Shown: positions 42,873-51,631 of the stretch, one piece after another
Position numbering within the stretch: position 1 is the first letter of the stretch
Layout: each line of letters starts with the position of its first letter
From: Vasconcelosia minhoensis LEGE 07310
Lineage (GTDB): Bacteria > Cyanobacteriota > Cyanobacteriia > Phormidesmidales > Phormidesmidaceae
Assembly: GCF_015207255.1 (NCBI RefSeq)
Contig: NZ_JADEXG010000014.1
Location: forward strand, 27,037-91,036
Direction of reading: 5' to 3'
DNA length: 64,000 nt
Position numbers and translations under genes: made by a program
The notes under the pieces: generated by a model
The model's input: only the letters and a program-made list of their open reading frames with translations
The model's database searches: none
Told to the model about the DNA's origin: nothing

Positions 42873-43310
42873 ATGCGAATTTCTTTCATTCTGATTGCGA
42901 TCGCGCTCGGCAGCCTGACCTTATTCAGCTATTCAACCCTCCAGTCCCAAGCTGAGTCGCCAGTCGAAACGGAGACCGCAATGGCAACCGTTGTTGGAAC
43001 GTTGACCTATTCGGGCGAGCGAGATTTGCCGGAAGGCGCGATCGCCTATATCACCCTCGCAGACGTTTCCCCACTTCAGGACAGCTCGGCTAGTATCCTA
43101 GCCCGCCAGACAATCACTCAACCGGCCTCAAACCCTATTATCTTTGAGCTCATCTACCGGTCTGGTCAAATTAATCCGCGCCATCTCTACGCCCTTCAGG
43201 CCCAAATCACCCTAGACGGACAGGTGATCTACCGCAGCCGCTCCGCTTATCCAGTCATTACCCAGGGCCATCCAAACCGCGCTGAGATTCGGGCTGAGCT
43301 AGTAGACTAA
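42873..43310 (+). CDS. YbaY/YscW-type secreted protein
   Basis: A 145-residue protein with an N-terminal signal peptide (ISFILIAIALGSLTLFSYST). The YbaY/YscW-like beta-sandwich domain follows, with the typical VVGTLTYSGERDLPEGAIAY, ITLADVS and YALQAQITLDGQVIYRSRSA. In relatives it is a lipoprotein, but no lipobox Cys is seen here. Function of the family in cyanobacteria is unknown. It is not linked by overlap to its neighbours. Confidence 0.82.
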   Translation: MRISFILIAIALGSLTLFSYSTLQSQAESPVETETAMATVVGTLTYSGERDLPEGAIAYITLADVSPLQDSSASILARQTITQPASNPIIFELIYRSGQINPRHLYALQAQITLDGQVIYRSRSAYPVITQGHPNRAEIRAELVD

Positions 43311-43388
43311 GCCGATCCCCATCCAAAGGCTCTGGATCAATTGACTCTGTTCCGTTATAGTAAGTACATCTACTCATCAGGATTGTTT

Positions 43389-44891
43389 ATGTGCGGCATT
43401 ACCGGCGTCTGGGGCAGCTCTGACTCGCAGAGCGTCAAAACCATGATGGAGACGCTGGTGCATCGAGGTCCCGACGCCGATGGGCTGTTTATATCGGCAA
43501 ACGATTTAGGCGTCCTGGGCCATCGGCGACTGAGCATTATGGACCCCAAAGGCGGGGATCAGCCGATTTATGGTGACAGTCGCAATCAGGCGATTGTGGG
43601 TAACGGGGAAATCTACAACTTTCCGCAGCTCCAGCCCGATCTGGCTCAGCGCTATTCGTTTACCACTCGCAGTGATACCGAAGCGATTCTAAGGCTTTAT
43701 GAAGACCAGGGCACGGCCTCGGTGGAGCAGCTTGATGGCATGTATGCCTTTGCCATCGCCGACCAGACTCGGCTCCTAGTCGCCCGCGACCCAATTGGAA
43801 TCAAGCCGCTTTACTATGCCGAGGAAGACGGCCGGTTTATCTTTGCGTCGGAACTCAAGGCGATCGCGCAGCGCTGCGATCGCGTCCAGGAATTTCCCCC
43901 CGGCACCTACTTCGACTCAGACAGCGGCTTTTCTACGTTCTATAGCGTCCCTGATATTCCCCCTGACCAGGACGCCGACCCCGAGAGCCTGATTCAGGCC
44001 GTGCGAAAAACGCTGGAAATGGCGGTGAAAAAGCGGCTGATGAGCGATGTACCGGTGGGCTGCTTTCTCTCGGGTGGGCTCGATAGCAGCCTGATTACCG
44101 CGATTGCCAAGCAGCATCTGGACGAGCTCCACACCTTTTCTATCGGCACTGAGGGCAGTCGTGATCTAAAAGCGGCCCGGCTGGTGGCAGAGCATGTCGG
44201 TACGATTCACCATGAGTATGTGATTACGCCCGACGAAGTAACCGCTCTGCTCCCAGAAATTCTGTATTACCTGGAATCTTTTGACCAGGATCTAGTGCGC
44301 AGCGCCATTCCCTGCTACTTCACCTCGCGGCTGGCGGCGGAGCATGTCAAGGTTATCCTCACGGGAGAAGGCGCAGACGAGCTGTTTGCAGGCTACACCT
44401 ACTATAAAAGTGTGCCGGACGACGATACCCTACATCGCGAGCTGCGGCGGTCGGTGATGACGCTGCACAATATCAACCTGCAGCGGGTGGATCGAATGAC
44501 GATGGCCCATTCCATTGAGGGTCGGGTGCCGTTTCTAGACCTGGCCATGATCGAGCTGGGTCAGCGGATTCCTGCCAGCCTGAAGCTGCGGGGCGAGCCC
44601 ATCGTCGAAAAATGGATTTTGCGCCAGGCGTTTACCGACCTGCTGCCGGAGGAGATTGTCTGGCGGACGAAGGAGCAGTTTGACGAGGGCAGCGGCACCG
44701 TCGATTTACTGGGGGACATGCTCAGCCAGGTGATGTCTGAGTCTGAGGCGACTGAGTATCAGCAGAAGCATAGGCGCGATCGCCTTCGTTCCGCCGAAGA
44801 ATGTCACTACCATCGCCTGCTGATGGAAGCCTACGACCGGCCAGAACCGGTTTTAGCCAATGTCGCTCGCTGGGCCGAGCGCCCGGTTTAG
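43389..44891 (+). CDS. asnB: Asparagine synthetase (glutamine-hydrolysing)
   Basis: Makes asparagine from aspartate, glutamine and ATP. It has 500 residues from the ATG at 43389, chosen because Cys2 must be the glutaminase nucleophile (MCGITGVWGSSDS). The glutaminase domain also has HRGPDADGLF, HRRLSIMD and NGEIYN. The synthetase domain has the PP-loop CFLSGGLDSSLITAIA, then LTGEGADELFAGYTYY and TMAHSIEGRVPFLD. It is shorter than the ~550-residue E. coli enzyme, mostly at the C-terminus. Its 3' end is the first copy of a 27-bp tandem repeat. Confidence 0.93.
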   Translation: MCGITGVWGSSDSQSVKTMMETLVHRGPDADGLFISANDLGVLGHRRLSIMDPKGGDQPIYGDSRNQAIVGNGEIYNFPQLQPDLAQRYSFTTRSDTEAILRLYEDQGTASVEQLDGMYAFAIADQTRLLVARDPIGIKPLYYAEEDGRFIFASELKAIAQRCDRVQEFPPGTYFDSDSGFSTFYSVPDIPPDQDADPESLIQAVRKTLEMAVKKRLMSDVPVGCFLSGGLDSSLITAIAKQHLDELHTFSIGTEGSRDLKAARLVAEHVGTIHHEYVITPDEVTALLPEILYYLESFDQDLVRSAIPCYFTSRLAAEHVKVILTGEGADELFAGYTYYKSVPDDDTLHRELRRSVMTLHNINLQRVDRMTMAHSIEGRVPFLDLAMIELGQRIPASLKLRGEPIVEKWILRQAFTDLLPEEIVWRTKEQFDEGSGTVDLLGDMLSQVMSESEATEYQQKHRRDRLRSAEECHYHRLLMEAYDRPEPVLANVARWAERPV

Positions 44892-44975
44892 ATTCGCTGG
44901 GCCGAGCGCCCGGTTTAGATTCGCTGGGCCGAGCGCCCGGTTTAGATTCGCTGGGCCGAGTGACCGGTTTAGGCA
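44868..44975 (+). repeat. 27-bp tandem repeat spanning the asnB stop codon
   Basis: Three exact copies of a 27-base unit (44868-44894, 44895-44921, 44922-44948) and a diverged fourth (44949-44975). The unit starts CGCTGGGCCGAGCGCCCGG and ends TTTAGATT. The first copy encodes the last residues RWAERPV and the TAG stop of asnB. Later copies repeat this coding end and its in-frame TAG outside the gene. Confidence 0.93.
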
Positions 44976-45079
44976 AAGGTTTCAGCTCAGGCAAAGGCTG
45001 GGACTAGGGATTCAGCCCAGACATCCCCAGCGATTGATGAGAAGATACAAACACGCAGATTTTACAGTTCACTGACTTT

Positions 45080-45086
45080 AAGGAGG
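45080..45086 (+). promoter_or_regulatory. Strong Shine-Dalgarno of transketolase-like gene
   Basis: AAGGAGG lies six bases before the ATG at 45093. This is close to a perfect ribosome site, stronger than most in the window, and it fixes the start. Confidence 0.8.
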
Positions 45087-45092
45087 TCATTT

Positions 45093-47006
45093 ATGACAGC
45101 TACAGCAACTCGCTTTCCGATTGATTTAGGTGCCTATCAGCCCCTCAAATTAGATCCAGCTAACCCCAAGCTCAGCGATGAGCAGCGGAAAACGCTCCAG
45201 GCCAATATCCAGCTCTGCCGCGACACGATTGTCTTCTTCACCGCTACCGGCGGAGCTAGGGGCGTCGGCGGTCACACCGGCGGGGCCTACGACACGGTCC
45301 CCGAAGTCATGATCCTAGATGCCTTTTTCCGGGGCAAGGCGGATCAGTTTGTGCCGATTTTCTTTGACGAAGCGGGCCACCGCGTCGCGACTCAGTACCT
45401 GATGGCCTCGATTTACGGCGAGCTACCTGCTGAGAAGCTAGTGCAGTATCGGGCTGCCGGTTCTACGCTGCCAGGCCATCCCGAGCTGGGGCTGACGCCT
45501 GGGATTAAGTTCAGCTCCGGGCGTCTCGGTCACATGTGGCCCTTCGTCAACGGCATTGCCCTAGCGAATCCGGGCAAAACCGTCTTCTGCCTGGGCTCAG
45601 ACGGGGCTCAGCAGGAAGGCGACGATGCCGAAGCGGCCCGTTTAGCCGTCGCTCAGCACATCAATATCAAGCTGCTGATTGACGATAACGACGTGACGAT
45701 CGCGGGCCACCCTTCCCAGTATCTGCCCGGCTTCAGCGTCAGCCGCACCCTCGAAGGCCACGGCCTGACCGTTCTGGAAGGCGATGGCGAAGACCTGGAC
45801 GGCCTCTATGCCCGGATCTGTCAGGCGGTCGATACGCCCGGCCCGGTCGCAGTGGTCAATAAGCGCTCGATGGCGGTTGGCATTGAAGGCGTCGAAGGCA
45901 CGACCCACGGCCACGATGTGATTCCGGTCAAGTCAGCGATTCAGTACCTGGAGTCGCGCGGTCAGGCAGCGGCAGCAGACTTTCTTAAGGGAATTGAGAA
46001 GCCCAAGCAGACCTATACCTTCATGGGGTCCTCGGATAAGGTCGGGTCTAACCGCAACGTCTTTGGCGAGGTGATGGTTGAAATTTTGGGGGAGATGAGT
46101 GAGCGCGATCGCAAAAACAAGGTCCTGGTTGTGGATAACGACCTGGAAGGCTCCTGCGGCCTCAAGCAAATCCACGATGCCTTTCCTGAAATCTTCATCA
46201 GCGGCGGCATTCAGGAGCGGGGCAACCTCTCGGCGGCGGCGGGCTTCGGCATGGAGGAAGGCAAGCAGGGCGTGTACGCTACCTTTAGTGCCTTTTTGGA
46301 AATGAGCATTTCCGAAATTACGATGGCGCGGCTGAATAAGGTCAATCTACTCTGCCATTTCTCCCATTCCGGCATCGACGACATGGCCGACAACACCTGT
46401 CACTTCGGCATCAATAACATGTTTGCCGACGGCGGGCTAGACGATAGCTACCCCAACAGTCTCTATTTCCCGGCGGATGCCAACCAGATGCGGGCCTGTG
46501 TAAAGGCGGTCTTCAACGACCCGGGGCTGCGATTTATCTTCTCAACCCGCTCTAAGGTCCCCATGGTGCTGGACGAATCCGGCAATGAGATGTTCGGCGG
46601 CGACTATACCTTTACCCCTGGCAAAGACGAGGTAATTCGCGAAGGCAAGGCGGGCTATATCGTCTCCTTTGGCTCAGCCCTGTATCGAGCCATCGATGCG
46701 GTTGAGCGGCTGAAGCAAGAGGGCATTGAGGTGGGCTTGATTAACAAATCAACTCTGAATGCCGTAGACGAAGACAGCATGGCTAAGGTCGGCGCGGCTC
46801 CCTTTGTGCTGGTGGTGGAAGAGTTCAACCGCCGGACGGGACTGGGCAGCCGGTTTGGCTCGCTGCTGCTGGAGCGGGGACTGACGCCGAAGTACGCCCA
46901 CCTAGGCACCCATGAAGAGGGCAGCGGCGGACTGTGGGAGCAGTTCCCTCATCAGGGCCTCGACCCTGAGAGCATCATGAAAAAGGTGAAGCAGCTGATG
47001 AAGTAG
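45093..47006 (+). CDS. Transketolase-superfamily, thiamine-diphosphate-dependent enzyme
   Basis: A 637-residue enzyme with a transketolase-like arrangement: ThDP-binding domain (with FCLGSDGAQQEGDDAEAARLA and LLIDDNDVTIAG), pyrimidine-binding domain (VVDNDLEGSCGLKQ, FCHFSHSGIDDMADN-like region) and C-terminal domain (IVSFGSALYRAIDAVERLKQ). It differs from the usual Tkt: the N-terminus has GGHTGGAYDTVPEV in place of KSGHPG. So it is not the Calvin-cycle transketolase, and could use another sugar phosphate. The strong ribosome site suggests high expression. Substrate unknown. Confidence 0.82.
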   Translation: MTATATRFPIDLGAYQPLKLDPANPKLSDEQRKTLQANIQLCRDTIVFFTATGGARGVGGHTGGAYDTVPEVMILDAFFRGKADQFVPIFFDEAGHRVATQYLMASIYGELPAEKLVQYRAAGSTLPGHPELGLTPGIKFSSGRLGHMWPFVNGIALANPGKTVFCLGSDGAQQEGDDAEAARLAVAQHINIKLLIDDNDVTIAGHPSQYLPGFSVSRTLEGHGLTVLEGDGEDLDGLYARICQAVDTPGPVAVVNKRSMAVGIEGVEGTTHGHDVIPVKSAIQYLESRGQAAAADFLKGIEKPKQTYTFMGSSDKVGSNRNVFGEVMVEILGEMSERDRKNKVLVVDNDLEGSCGLKQIHDAFPEIFISGGIQERGNLSAAAGFGMEEGKQGVYATFSAFLEMSISEITMARLNKVNLLCHFSHSGIDDMADNTCHFGINNMFADGGLDDSYPNSLYFPADANQMRACVKAVFNDPGLRFIFSTRSKVPMVLDESGNEMFGGDYTFTPGKDEVIREGKAGYIVSFGSALYRAIDAVERLKQEGIEVGLINKSTLNAVDEDSMAKVGAAPFVLVVEEFNRRTGLGSRFGSLLLERGLTPKYAHLGTHEEGSGGLWEQFPHQGLDPESIMKKVKQLMK

Positions 47007-47116
47007 GGTTGGCTCCTATCGGCGGCGGTTTGGTCAAGCTGAGCACAGACTTGGCTTGAACGCCGCATAAATAATCAGGGAATTTACTGAGCCTCTATTC
47101 GGAGCTCCCTGAGCTG

Positions 47117-48721
47117 ATGAATCTACCCCGCCGTACCTCCGCTACCCGCCGCAAGTTTCTCAAGCTGGTGGGTCGAGCCGGGGGCACTGCTGCTGTACTG
47201 ACTACGATGAAGGAGCTGGGTCTGCTCGGTCCTGCTGACGCTGCCGAACGTCCGCCGCTGCCTGCTCCGGGTTCGGGGACGGGAACCCAAATTGCCATTC
47301 TAGGCGCAGGGCTGGCCGGGATGACGGCGGCCTATGAGCTGTCTAAGGCTGGGTATGACTGTAGGATTTTGGAGGCTCGCGATCGCGCCGGGGGCCGCTG
47401 CCAGACCATTCGCGGCGGCGACGTTGTTAAGGAATTTGACAGCACCCAAACCTGTCCGTTTGACACCGGCGACAATCTCTATCTCAACCCCGGCCCGGCC
47501 CGCATTCCTTACCACCACGATGTGATTCTGGGCTACTGCAAGGAATTTGGCGTGGCTCTGGAGGTGCTGGTCAACGAAAACCGAGCCGCCTACTTTCAGG
47601 ACGACAAAGCCTTCGACGCTCAGCCGGTACTCAACCGCAGAGTGATTAACGACAGCCGTGGCTATCTGGCAGAGCTGTTAGCCAAAGCTGTGAGCAAAAA
47701 CGCGCTGGATCAGGAACTCTCCGAGATAGACCAGGAGCGCCTGATGGACTTTATCCAAAGCTACGGCAGTCTGAAGGATGACTATACCTACAGCGGCGCG
47801 AGTCGGGCAGGCTATACCGATACGCCAGGCGCTGGCCCCAACTCCGGCACGCTATACGAACCGCTGGGGCTATCGGAGCTGCTCAAGTCAGACTTCTGGA
47901 ATTACAAGCTGCACTTTGGCGAGGGCTTTAACCAGTCTGCGACGATGCTGGCTCCAGTGGGCGGTATGGATCAGATTGCCAAAGCCTTCGAGCAGCAGGT
48001 TGGCGAGATGATTGAATACGGGGCCGAGGTCAGCCAGATTCGCAAAACCGCCTCAGGCGTTCGGATTGACTACACCGATGCCACCGGTTCTGAAAAAGCG
48101 CTGGAGGCCGACTATGCCATCTGTACCTTCCCGCTTTCAGTGCTCGCCGGGGTCGAAGCGGACTTCTCACCGGCCTATGCATCGGCGATTCAGGCCAGCC
48201 AGGGAATCTATGCCAAAGCCGCCAAAGTCGGTTTCCAAGCCAGCCGCCGCTTTTGGGAAGATGACTACAACATCTACGGCGGCATCTCCTGGACCGAGCA
48301 GAATATTACCCAAATCTGGTACCCCTCCAACGGATATCACAGCGACACCGGCGTTCTGGTCGGGGCCTACATTTGGGACAATCCCATCGGTGAAGCCTGG
48401 GGACAGCTGACGCCGACTCAGCGGTTGGAAAAGGCGATCGCAGAAGGCTCTGCCATTCATCCTGACTATGCTGAATACGTTTCTCCCAACACAGGGATCA
48501 CGATTGCCTGGGGTCAGGTGCCCTACAGCCAGGGCGGCTGGGCCGAATGGGAAGATGAACAGCGCGAAAGCGTTTACCCAGTCCTGCTCGAACCTGACGG
48601 CCCGATTTATCTAGCGGGCGAGCATCTGAGCTATCTGACCGGCTGGCAGGAGGGTGCAGTGCGATCGGCGTTGCTGACCGTTGCGGCTATCTCAGAGCGA
48701 GTTCAGATAGTTCAGGCTTAA
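47117..48721 (+). CDS. Tat-exported flavin amine/L-amino-acid oxidase
   Basis: A 534-residue FAD amine oxidase. The N-terminal twin-arginine signal (TRRKFLKLVG, residues about 11-20, then a hydrophobic stretch and a predicted cleavage near ADAAE) indicates export of the folded flavoprotein. The Rossmann motif is IAILGAGLAGMTAAYELSKA, followed by EARDRAGGRCQTIRGG. The C-terminal substrate/FAD segment is YLAGEHLSYLTGWQEGAVRS. It resembles L-amino-acid oxidases. The product would be an imine plus H2O2 in the periplasm. A secreted RidA protein lies two genes downstream. Confidence 0.9.
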   Translation: MNLPRRTSATRRKFLKLVGRAGGTAAVLTTMKELGLLGPADAAERPPLPAPGSGTGTQIAILGAGLAGMTAAYELSKAGYDCRILEARDRAGGRCQTIRGGDVVKEFDSTQTCPFDTGDNLYLNPGPARIPYHHDVILGYCKEFGVALEVLVNENRAAYFQDDKAFDAQPVLNRRVINDSRGYLAELLAKAVSKNALDQELSEIDQERLMDFIQSYGSLKDDYTYSGASRAGYTDTPGAGPNSGTLYEPLGLSELLKSDFWNYKLHFGEGFNQSATMLAPVGGMDQIAKAFEQQVGEMIEYGAEVSQIRKTASGVRIDYTDATGSEKALEADYAICTFPLSVLAGVEADFSPAYASAIQASQGIYAKAAKVGFQASRRFWEDDYNIYGGISWTEQNITQIWYPSNGYHSDTGVLVGAYIWDNPIGEAWGQLTPTQRLEKAIAEGSAIHPDYAEYVSPNTGITIAWGQVPYSQGGWAEWEDEQRESVYPVLLEPDGPIYLAGEHLSYLTGWQEGAVRSALLTVAAISERVQIVQA

Positions 48722-48837
48722 GAGGCTACTGCTTCGTAGCAGCCTAAGCTGCACTGGTACGAAGCACATAGAGTAGGTCGGCGTAACATGAAAGTTAAGC
48801 GTGTTCTGAATTGAAAATGCATACAGCAGAGACGAAT

Positions 48838-49053
48838 ATGCAGTTTGCGATTTGCATTGAGGGTGAAGAAAATGGAGATTTAGAAGTTTGGAAAGTCTAC
48901 CGAGTTCTACCGGATTCAAAAGCAGAAAAGCTAGGCTGTCTTCGAGTCATTGATGAATCTGGCAAAGACTATCTCTATCCGCAGAGTCGGTTTGCGTTTT
49001 TAGAATTACCTGAAGCAGCGCGGAAGAGTTTGCTAGCGGCAGTTGAGGGCTGA
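48838..49053 (+). CDS. Small conserved cyanobacterial protein
   Basis: A 71-residue protein starting MQFAICIEGEENGDLEVWKV. Earlier starts at 48817 or 48811 are possible but add residues not typical of the family. The ending LGCLRVIDESGKDYLYP and LPEAARKSLLA recall a small cyanobacterial family that I have seen next to unrelated genes. No catalytic motif is visible. It may be a regulatory or antitoxin-like protein. Function unknown. Confidence 0.72.
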   Translation: MQFAICIEGEENGDLEVWKVYRVLPDSKAEKLGCLRVIDESGKDYLYPQSRFAFLELPEAARKSLLAAVEG

Positions 49054-49184
49054 AGCTTGTATCATCTTCGGGCTGATGCCTATCTCCATCAGCCCAAAAA
49101 GCCGGGAAATGTTCTTTGAGTGGGCCTTACTGCCTGCTGCTTAGCCAGAAATTTGCCTTAAACCCTTTTGTGAAGGATTGCCCT

Positions 49185-49697
49185 ATGAACTGGAAAAGAA
49201 TTCTTTTGAGTCTGCTTGTCGCTTTTGGCATTGTTATCAGCCTGGCCCAGGTCTCTGCGGCTCAAGACATTACCCGCTACCCGATTCCCAACTCTGACTT
49301 TCCCATTGCCCGAGCGGTCGAGCTCCCGGCAGATGCGACCCTGGTCTACGTTAGCGGTCAGGTGCCATCGGTTATCGACGAGACTGCTGATCCCAGCAGC
49401 GTTGAGGCGTTTGGGGATACAGAATCCCAGACGGTGAGTGTCTTAGAAAAAATAGAGGCTACCCTAGACGACCTGGACCTGAGCATGAGCGACGTGGTCA
49501 AAATGCAGGTTTTTCTGGTTGGGGATCCTACTAACGATGGGATGATGGACTTCTCCGGCTTTATGGACGGCTATACCCAGTTTTTTGGGACCGAAGAGCA
49601 GCCCAATCTTCCCGCTCGTTCAGCCATGCAGGTAGCAGGACTGGTCAATCCCGGCTGGCTGGTCGAAATCGAAGTCGTCGCCGTCCGCCCTAGTTGA
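49185..49697 (+). CDS. Secreted RidA-family protein
   Basis: A 170-residue RidA/YjgF-type protein from the ATG at 49185 with GAAGGA just upstream. A signal peptide (MNWKRILLSLLVAFGIVISL, then AQVSAAQ) precedes the RidA domain. The family residues are kept: LVYVSGQVPSV, the Arg in NLPARSAMQV and the Glu in LVEIEVVAV. The enzyme should hydrolyse imines in the periplasm. It lies 460 bases after the Tat-exported amine oxidase gene, which is expected to produce imines. A functional pairing is inferred. Confidence 0.88.
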   Translation: MNWKRILLSLLVAFGIVISLAQVSAAQDITRYPIPNSDFPIARAVELPADATLVYVSGQVPSVIDETADPSSVEAFGDTESQTVSVLEKIEATLDDLDLSMSDVVKMQVFLVGDPTNDGMMDFSGFMDGYTQFFGTEEQPNLPARSAMQVAGLVNPGWLVEIEVVAVRPS

Positions 49698-49710
49698 ACT
49701 TTTCTTCTGA

Positions 49711-49748
49711 TGTCATGTTGAGCGAAGCGAAGCGAAGTCGAAGAATCC
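49711..49748. repeat. Half copy of dispersed palindromic repeat
   Basis: TGTCATGTTGAGCGAAGCG followed by AAGCGAAGTCGAAGAATC. It resembles the left arm of the element at 3669-3746 but lacks the right arm. An internal GCGAA motif is repeated three times in a row. Confidence 0.55.
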
Positions 49749-49839
49749 GGCTCTCTTTTCCCGAGGGGAGAAGGGCTGGGGATGAGGGCTCCGGTGCTGA
49801 TGGCTGGTTCGTTATTAACATGCACATCCCTAAGGATGC

Positions 49840-50298
49840 TTAGCCCGACAGTTTTTCCTTGACTAAAGCTTGCACCTTCCCGCCGTCTGCCTGCCCCTTC
49901 AGCCGCTGCATGGCTGGCCCCATGACTTTACCCATATCGCGCGGGCCGCTGGCGCCAACTTGAGCAATAATTTCGTCAACTACGGCTGCGACTTCATCGT
50001 CCGATAGCTGGGCAGGCAAGTACTCTTCGAGGATGGCGAGCTCCTGGGCTTCTTTTTCAGCCAGATCGTCACGCCCGGCGTTGGTAAATTGCTCAATCGA
50101 GTCGCGGCGCTGCTTAGCCAGCTGAGTCAGTACGGCTAGCTCTTCGGCTTCGCTCAGCTGATCCTGACCCTTAGCGCGAATTTCGCTTTCCTTTTCTAGA
50201 ATCACCTTTTTCACGCTGCGAACGGTCTCCAGCCGGAGTTTGTCCTTGGCTTTCATCGCCGTTTTAATCTCTTCAGAAATGCGGTCTTTTAAGCTCAT
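49840..50298 (-). CDS. GatB/YqeY domain protein
   Basis: A 152-residue stand-alone YqeY protein, related to the tRNA-binding tail of GatB. The family signature LKDRISEEIKTAMKAKDKLR, then ETVRSVKKVI and PRDMGKVMGPAMQRLKGQAD are present. It is thought to act on tRNA-linked processes, but its reaction is unknown. It is separated from the moeB gene upstream by a terminator, so it is probably monocistronic. Confidence 0.9.
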   Translation of the reverse strand: MSLKDRISEEIKTAMKAKDKLRLETVRSVKKVILEKESEIRAKGQDQLSEAEELAVLTQLAKQRRDSIEQFTNAGRDDLAEKEAQELAILEEYLPAQLSDDEVAAVVDEIIAQVGASGPRDMGKVMGPAMQRLKGQADGGKVQALVKEKLSG

Positions 50299-50319
50299 CG
50301 TTTTGTCCTATTCCGATTG

Positions 50320-50346
50320 AAAAGGGCGCACCGACTGTACGCCCTT
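50320..50346 (-). terminator. Terminator between moeB and yqeY
   Basis: AAGGGCG and CGCCCTT (50322-50328 and 50340-50346 on the plus strand) form a stem around an 11-base loop. On the minus strand it ends in CGCCCTTTTC, after the moeB stop codon at 50386. A short T run makes it a modest terminator. Confidence 0.6.
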
Positions 50347-50385
50347 CCTACATTTTATTCTGCTGATCGCTTTGGGGATCGGGGC

Positions 50386-51564
50386 TTAGTATTCGGGCAC
50401 CGACGGATCGACTTCGCGACTCCAGGCCAGGATTCCGCCTTTGACATTGGTTCCCTCGATCCCGGCCTGCTTCAGAAGGGCTAGCGCTTTGGCAGAGCGG
50501 CCCCCCATCTTGCAGTGGGCAATCAGCTTATGCCCGTTGAGCAGGCTGCGCACCTCCTGAATCCCATTGCCGTTTTCAATTTCGGGCAGAGGCACGAGAA
50601 CCGAGCCGGGGATCTTGGCAATCTCGTACTCATTGGGATTGCGTACGTCGAGCAGCAGATAGTCGTCGGCTTTGCTATCCAGCAGCGCCTTTAGCTCAGT
50701 TACTGACATTTCAGCTAGCGTCGCCTGCTGTTTGGCTTCTTCGGCCTTAGCTTGGGGAATGCCGCAGAACTGTTCGTAGTCAATCAGCTTATCAATCACC
50801 GGGCGCTCTGCTTGGGGCAGTGGCTTCAGCCTCAGCTCCCGGAAACTCATATCCAGTGAGTTATAGACCAGCAGACGACCGCTGAGGGTTTTGCCCTGGC
50901 CGAGGATAATCTTGATGGTCTCGGTGGCCTGAATCACGCCGATCATGCCGGGGAGGATGCCCAAAACGCCGCCCTCCGCACAGGAAGGAACCAATCCCGG
51001 CGGCGGCGGCTCGGGGTAGAGGTCGCGGTAGTTAGGGCCTTCTTCGTAGTTGAAAACGGTAGCCTGTCCCTCAAAGCGGAAGATCGAGCCGTAGACGTTG
51101 GGTTTATCTAGCAGCACGCAGGCATCGTTGACCAGGTAACGGGTAGGGAAATTATCCGTTCCATCTACTACGATGTCGTAGGGTCGGAAAATATCCAGCG
51201 CATTTTCGGCACTCAACCGGGTTTCGTATAGATCGACCTGACAGGCGGGATTGATCTCCAGAATTCGGCTTTTGGCTGATTCAATTTTGGGTTTACCCAC
51301 CCAGGACGTGCCGTGGATAATTTGCCGCTGCAGGTTGGAGCTATCGACCCGGTCAAAATCGACGATCCCAATTCGTCCAATCCCAGCCGCAGCCAGATAG
51401 AGCAGCAAGGGCGAGCCCAGGCCACCGGTACCGACGCAGCAGACGCTAGCGGCTTTCAGCTTCTTTTGACCCTCCAGACCGACTTCAGGCAAAATCAGGT
51501 GGCGGGAGTAGCGTTCGTACTCCTCTTTATTCAGTTGGATTTCATCCAGGTTTGGATTCAGCAT
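50386..51564 (-). CDS. moeB: MoeB/ThiF-type adenylyltransferase with rhodanese domain
   Basis: E1-like enzyme that activates a ubiquitin-like sulfur carrier (MoaD, ThiS or CysO type), with a C-terminal rhodanese domain to supply sulfur. It has 392 residues. The ATP loop is CVGTGGLGSPLLLYLAAAG. The Arg-finger and the metal-binding NFPTRYLVNDACVL and VPSCAEGGVLGILPGMIG follow. The rhodanese domain (about 285-392) has the active-site loop AHCKMGGRSAKAL with Cys. The MoeB-rhodanese fusion is common in cyanobacteria. The JAMM peptidase gene lies just upstream in the same direction, 67 bases apart. Confidence 0.93.
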   Translation of the reverse strand: MLNPNLDEIQLNKEEYERYSRHLILPEVGLEGQKKLKAASVCCVGTGGLGSPLLLYLAAAGIGRIGIVDFDRVDSSNLQRQIIHGTSWVGKPKIESAKSRILEINPACQVDLYETRLSAENALDIFRPYDIVVDGTDNFPTRYLVNDACVLLDKPNVYGSIFRFEGQATVFNYEEGPNYRDLYPEPPPPGLVPSCAEGGVLGILPGMIGVIQATETIKIILGQGKTLSGRLLVYNSLDMSFRELRLKPLPQAERPVIDKLIDYEQFCGIPQAKAEEAKQQATLAEMSVTELKALLDSKADDYLLLDVRNPNEYEIAKIPGSVLVPLPEIENGNGIQEVRSLLNGHKLIAHCKMGGRSAKALALLKQAGIEGTNVKGGILAWSREVDPSVPEY

Positions 51565-51631
51565 GTGAGTTGAGCAGAAAAATTAAAGGGTAAGTTTAGA
51601 CTGGTACGAAGGTGCGCTGTAGGCGAAAAAA

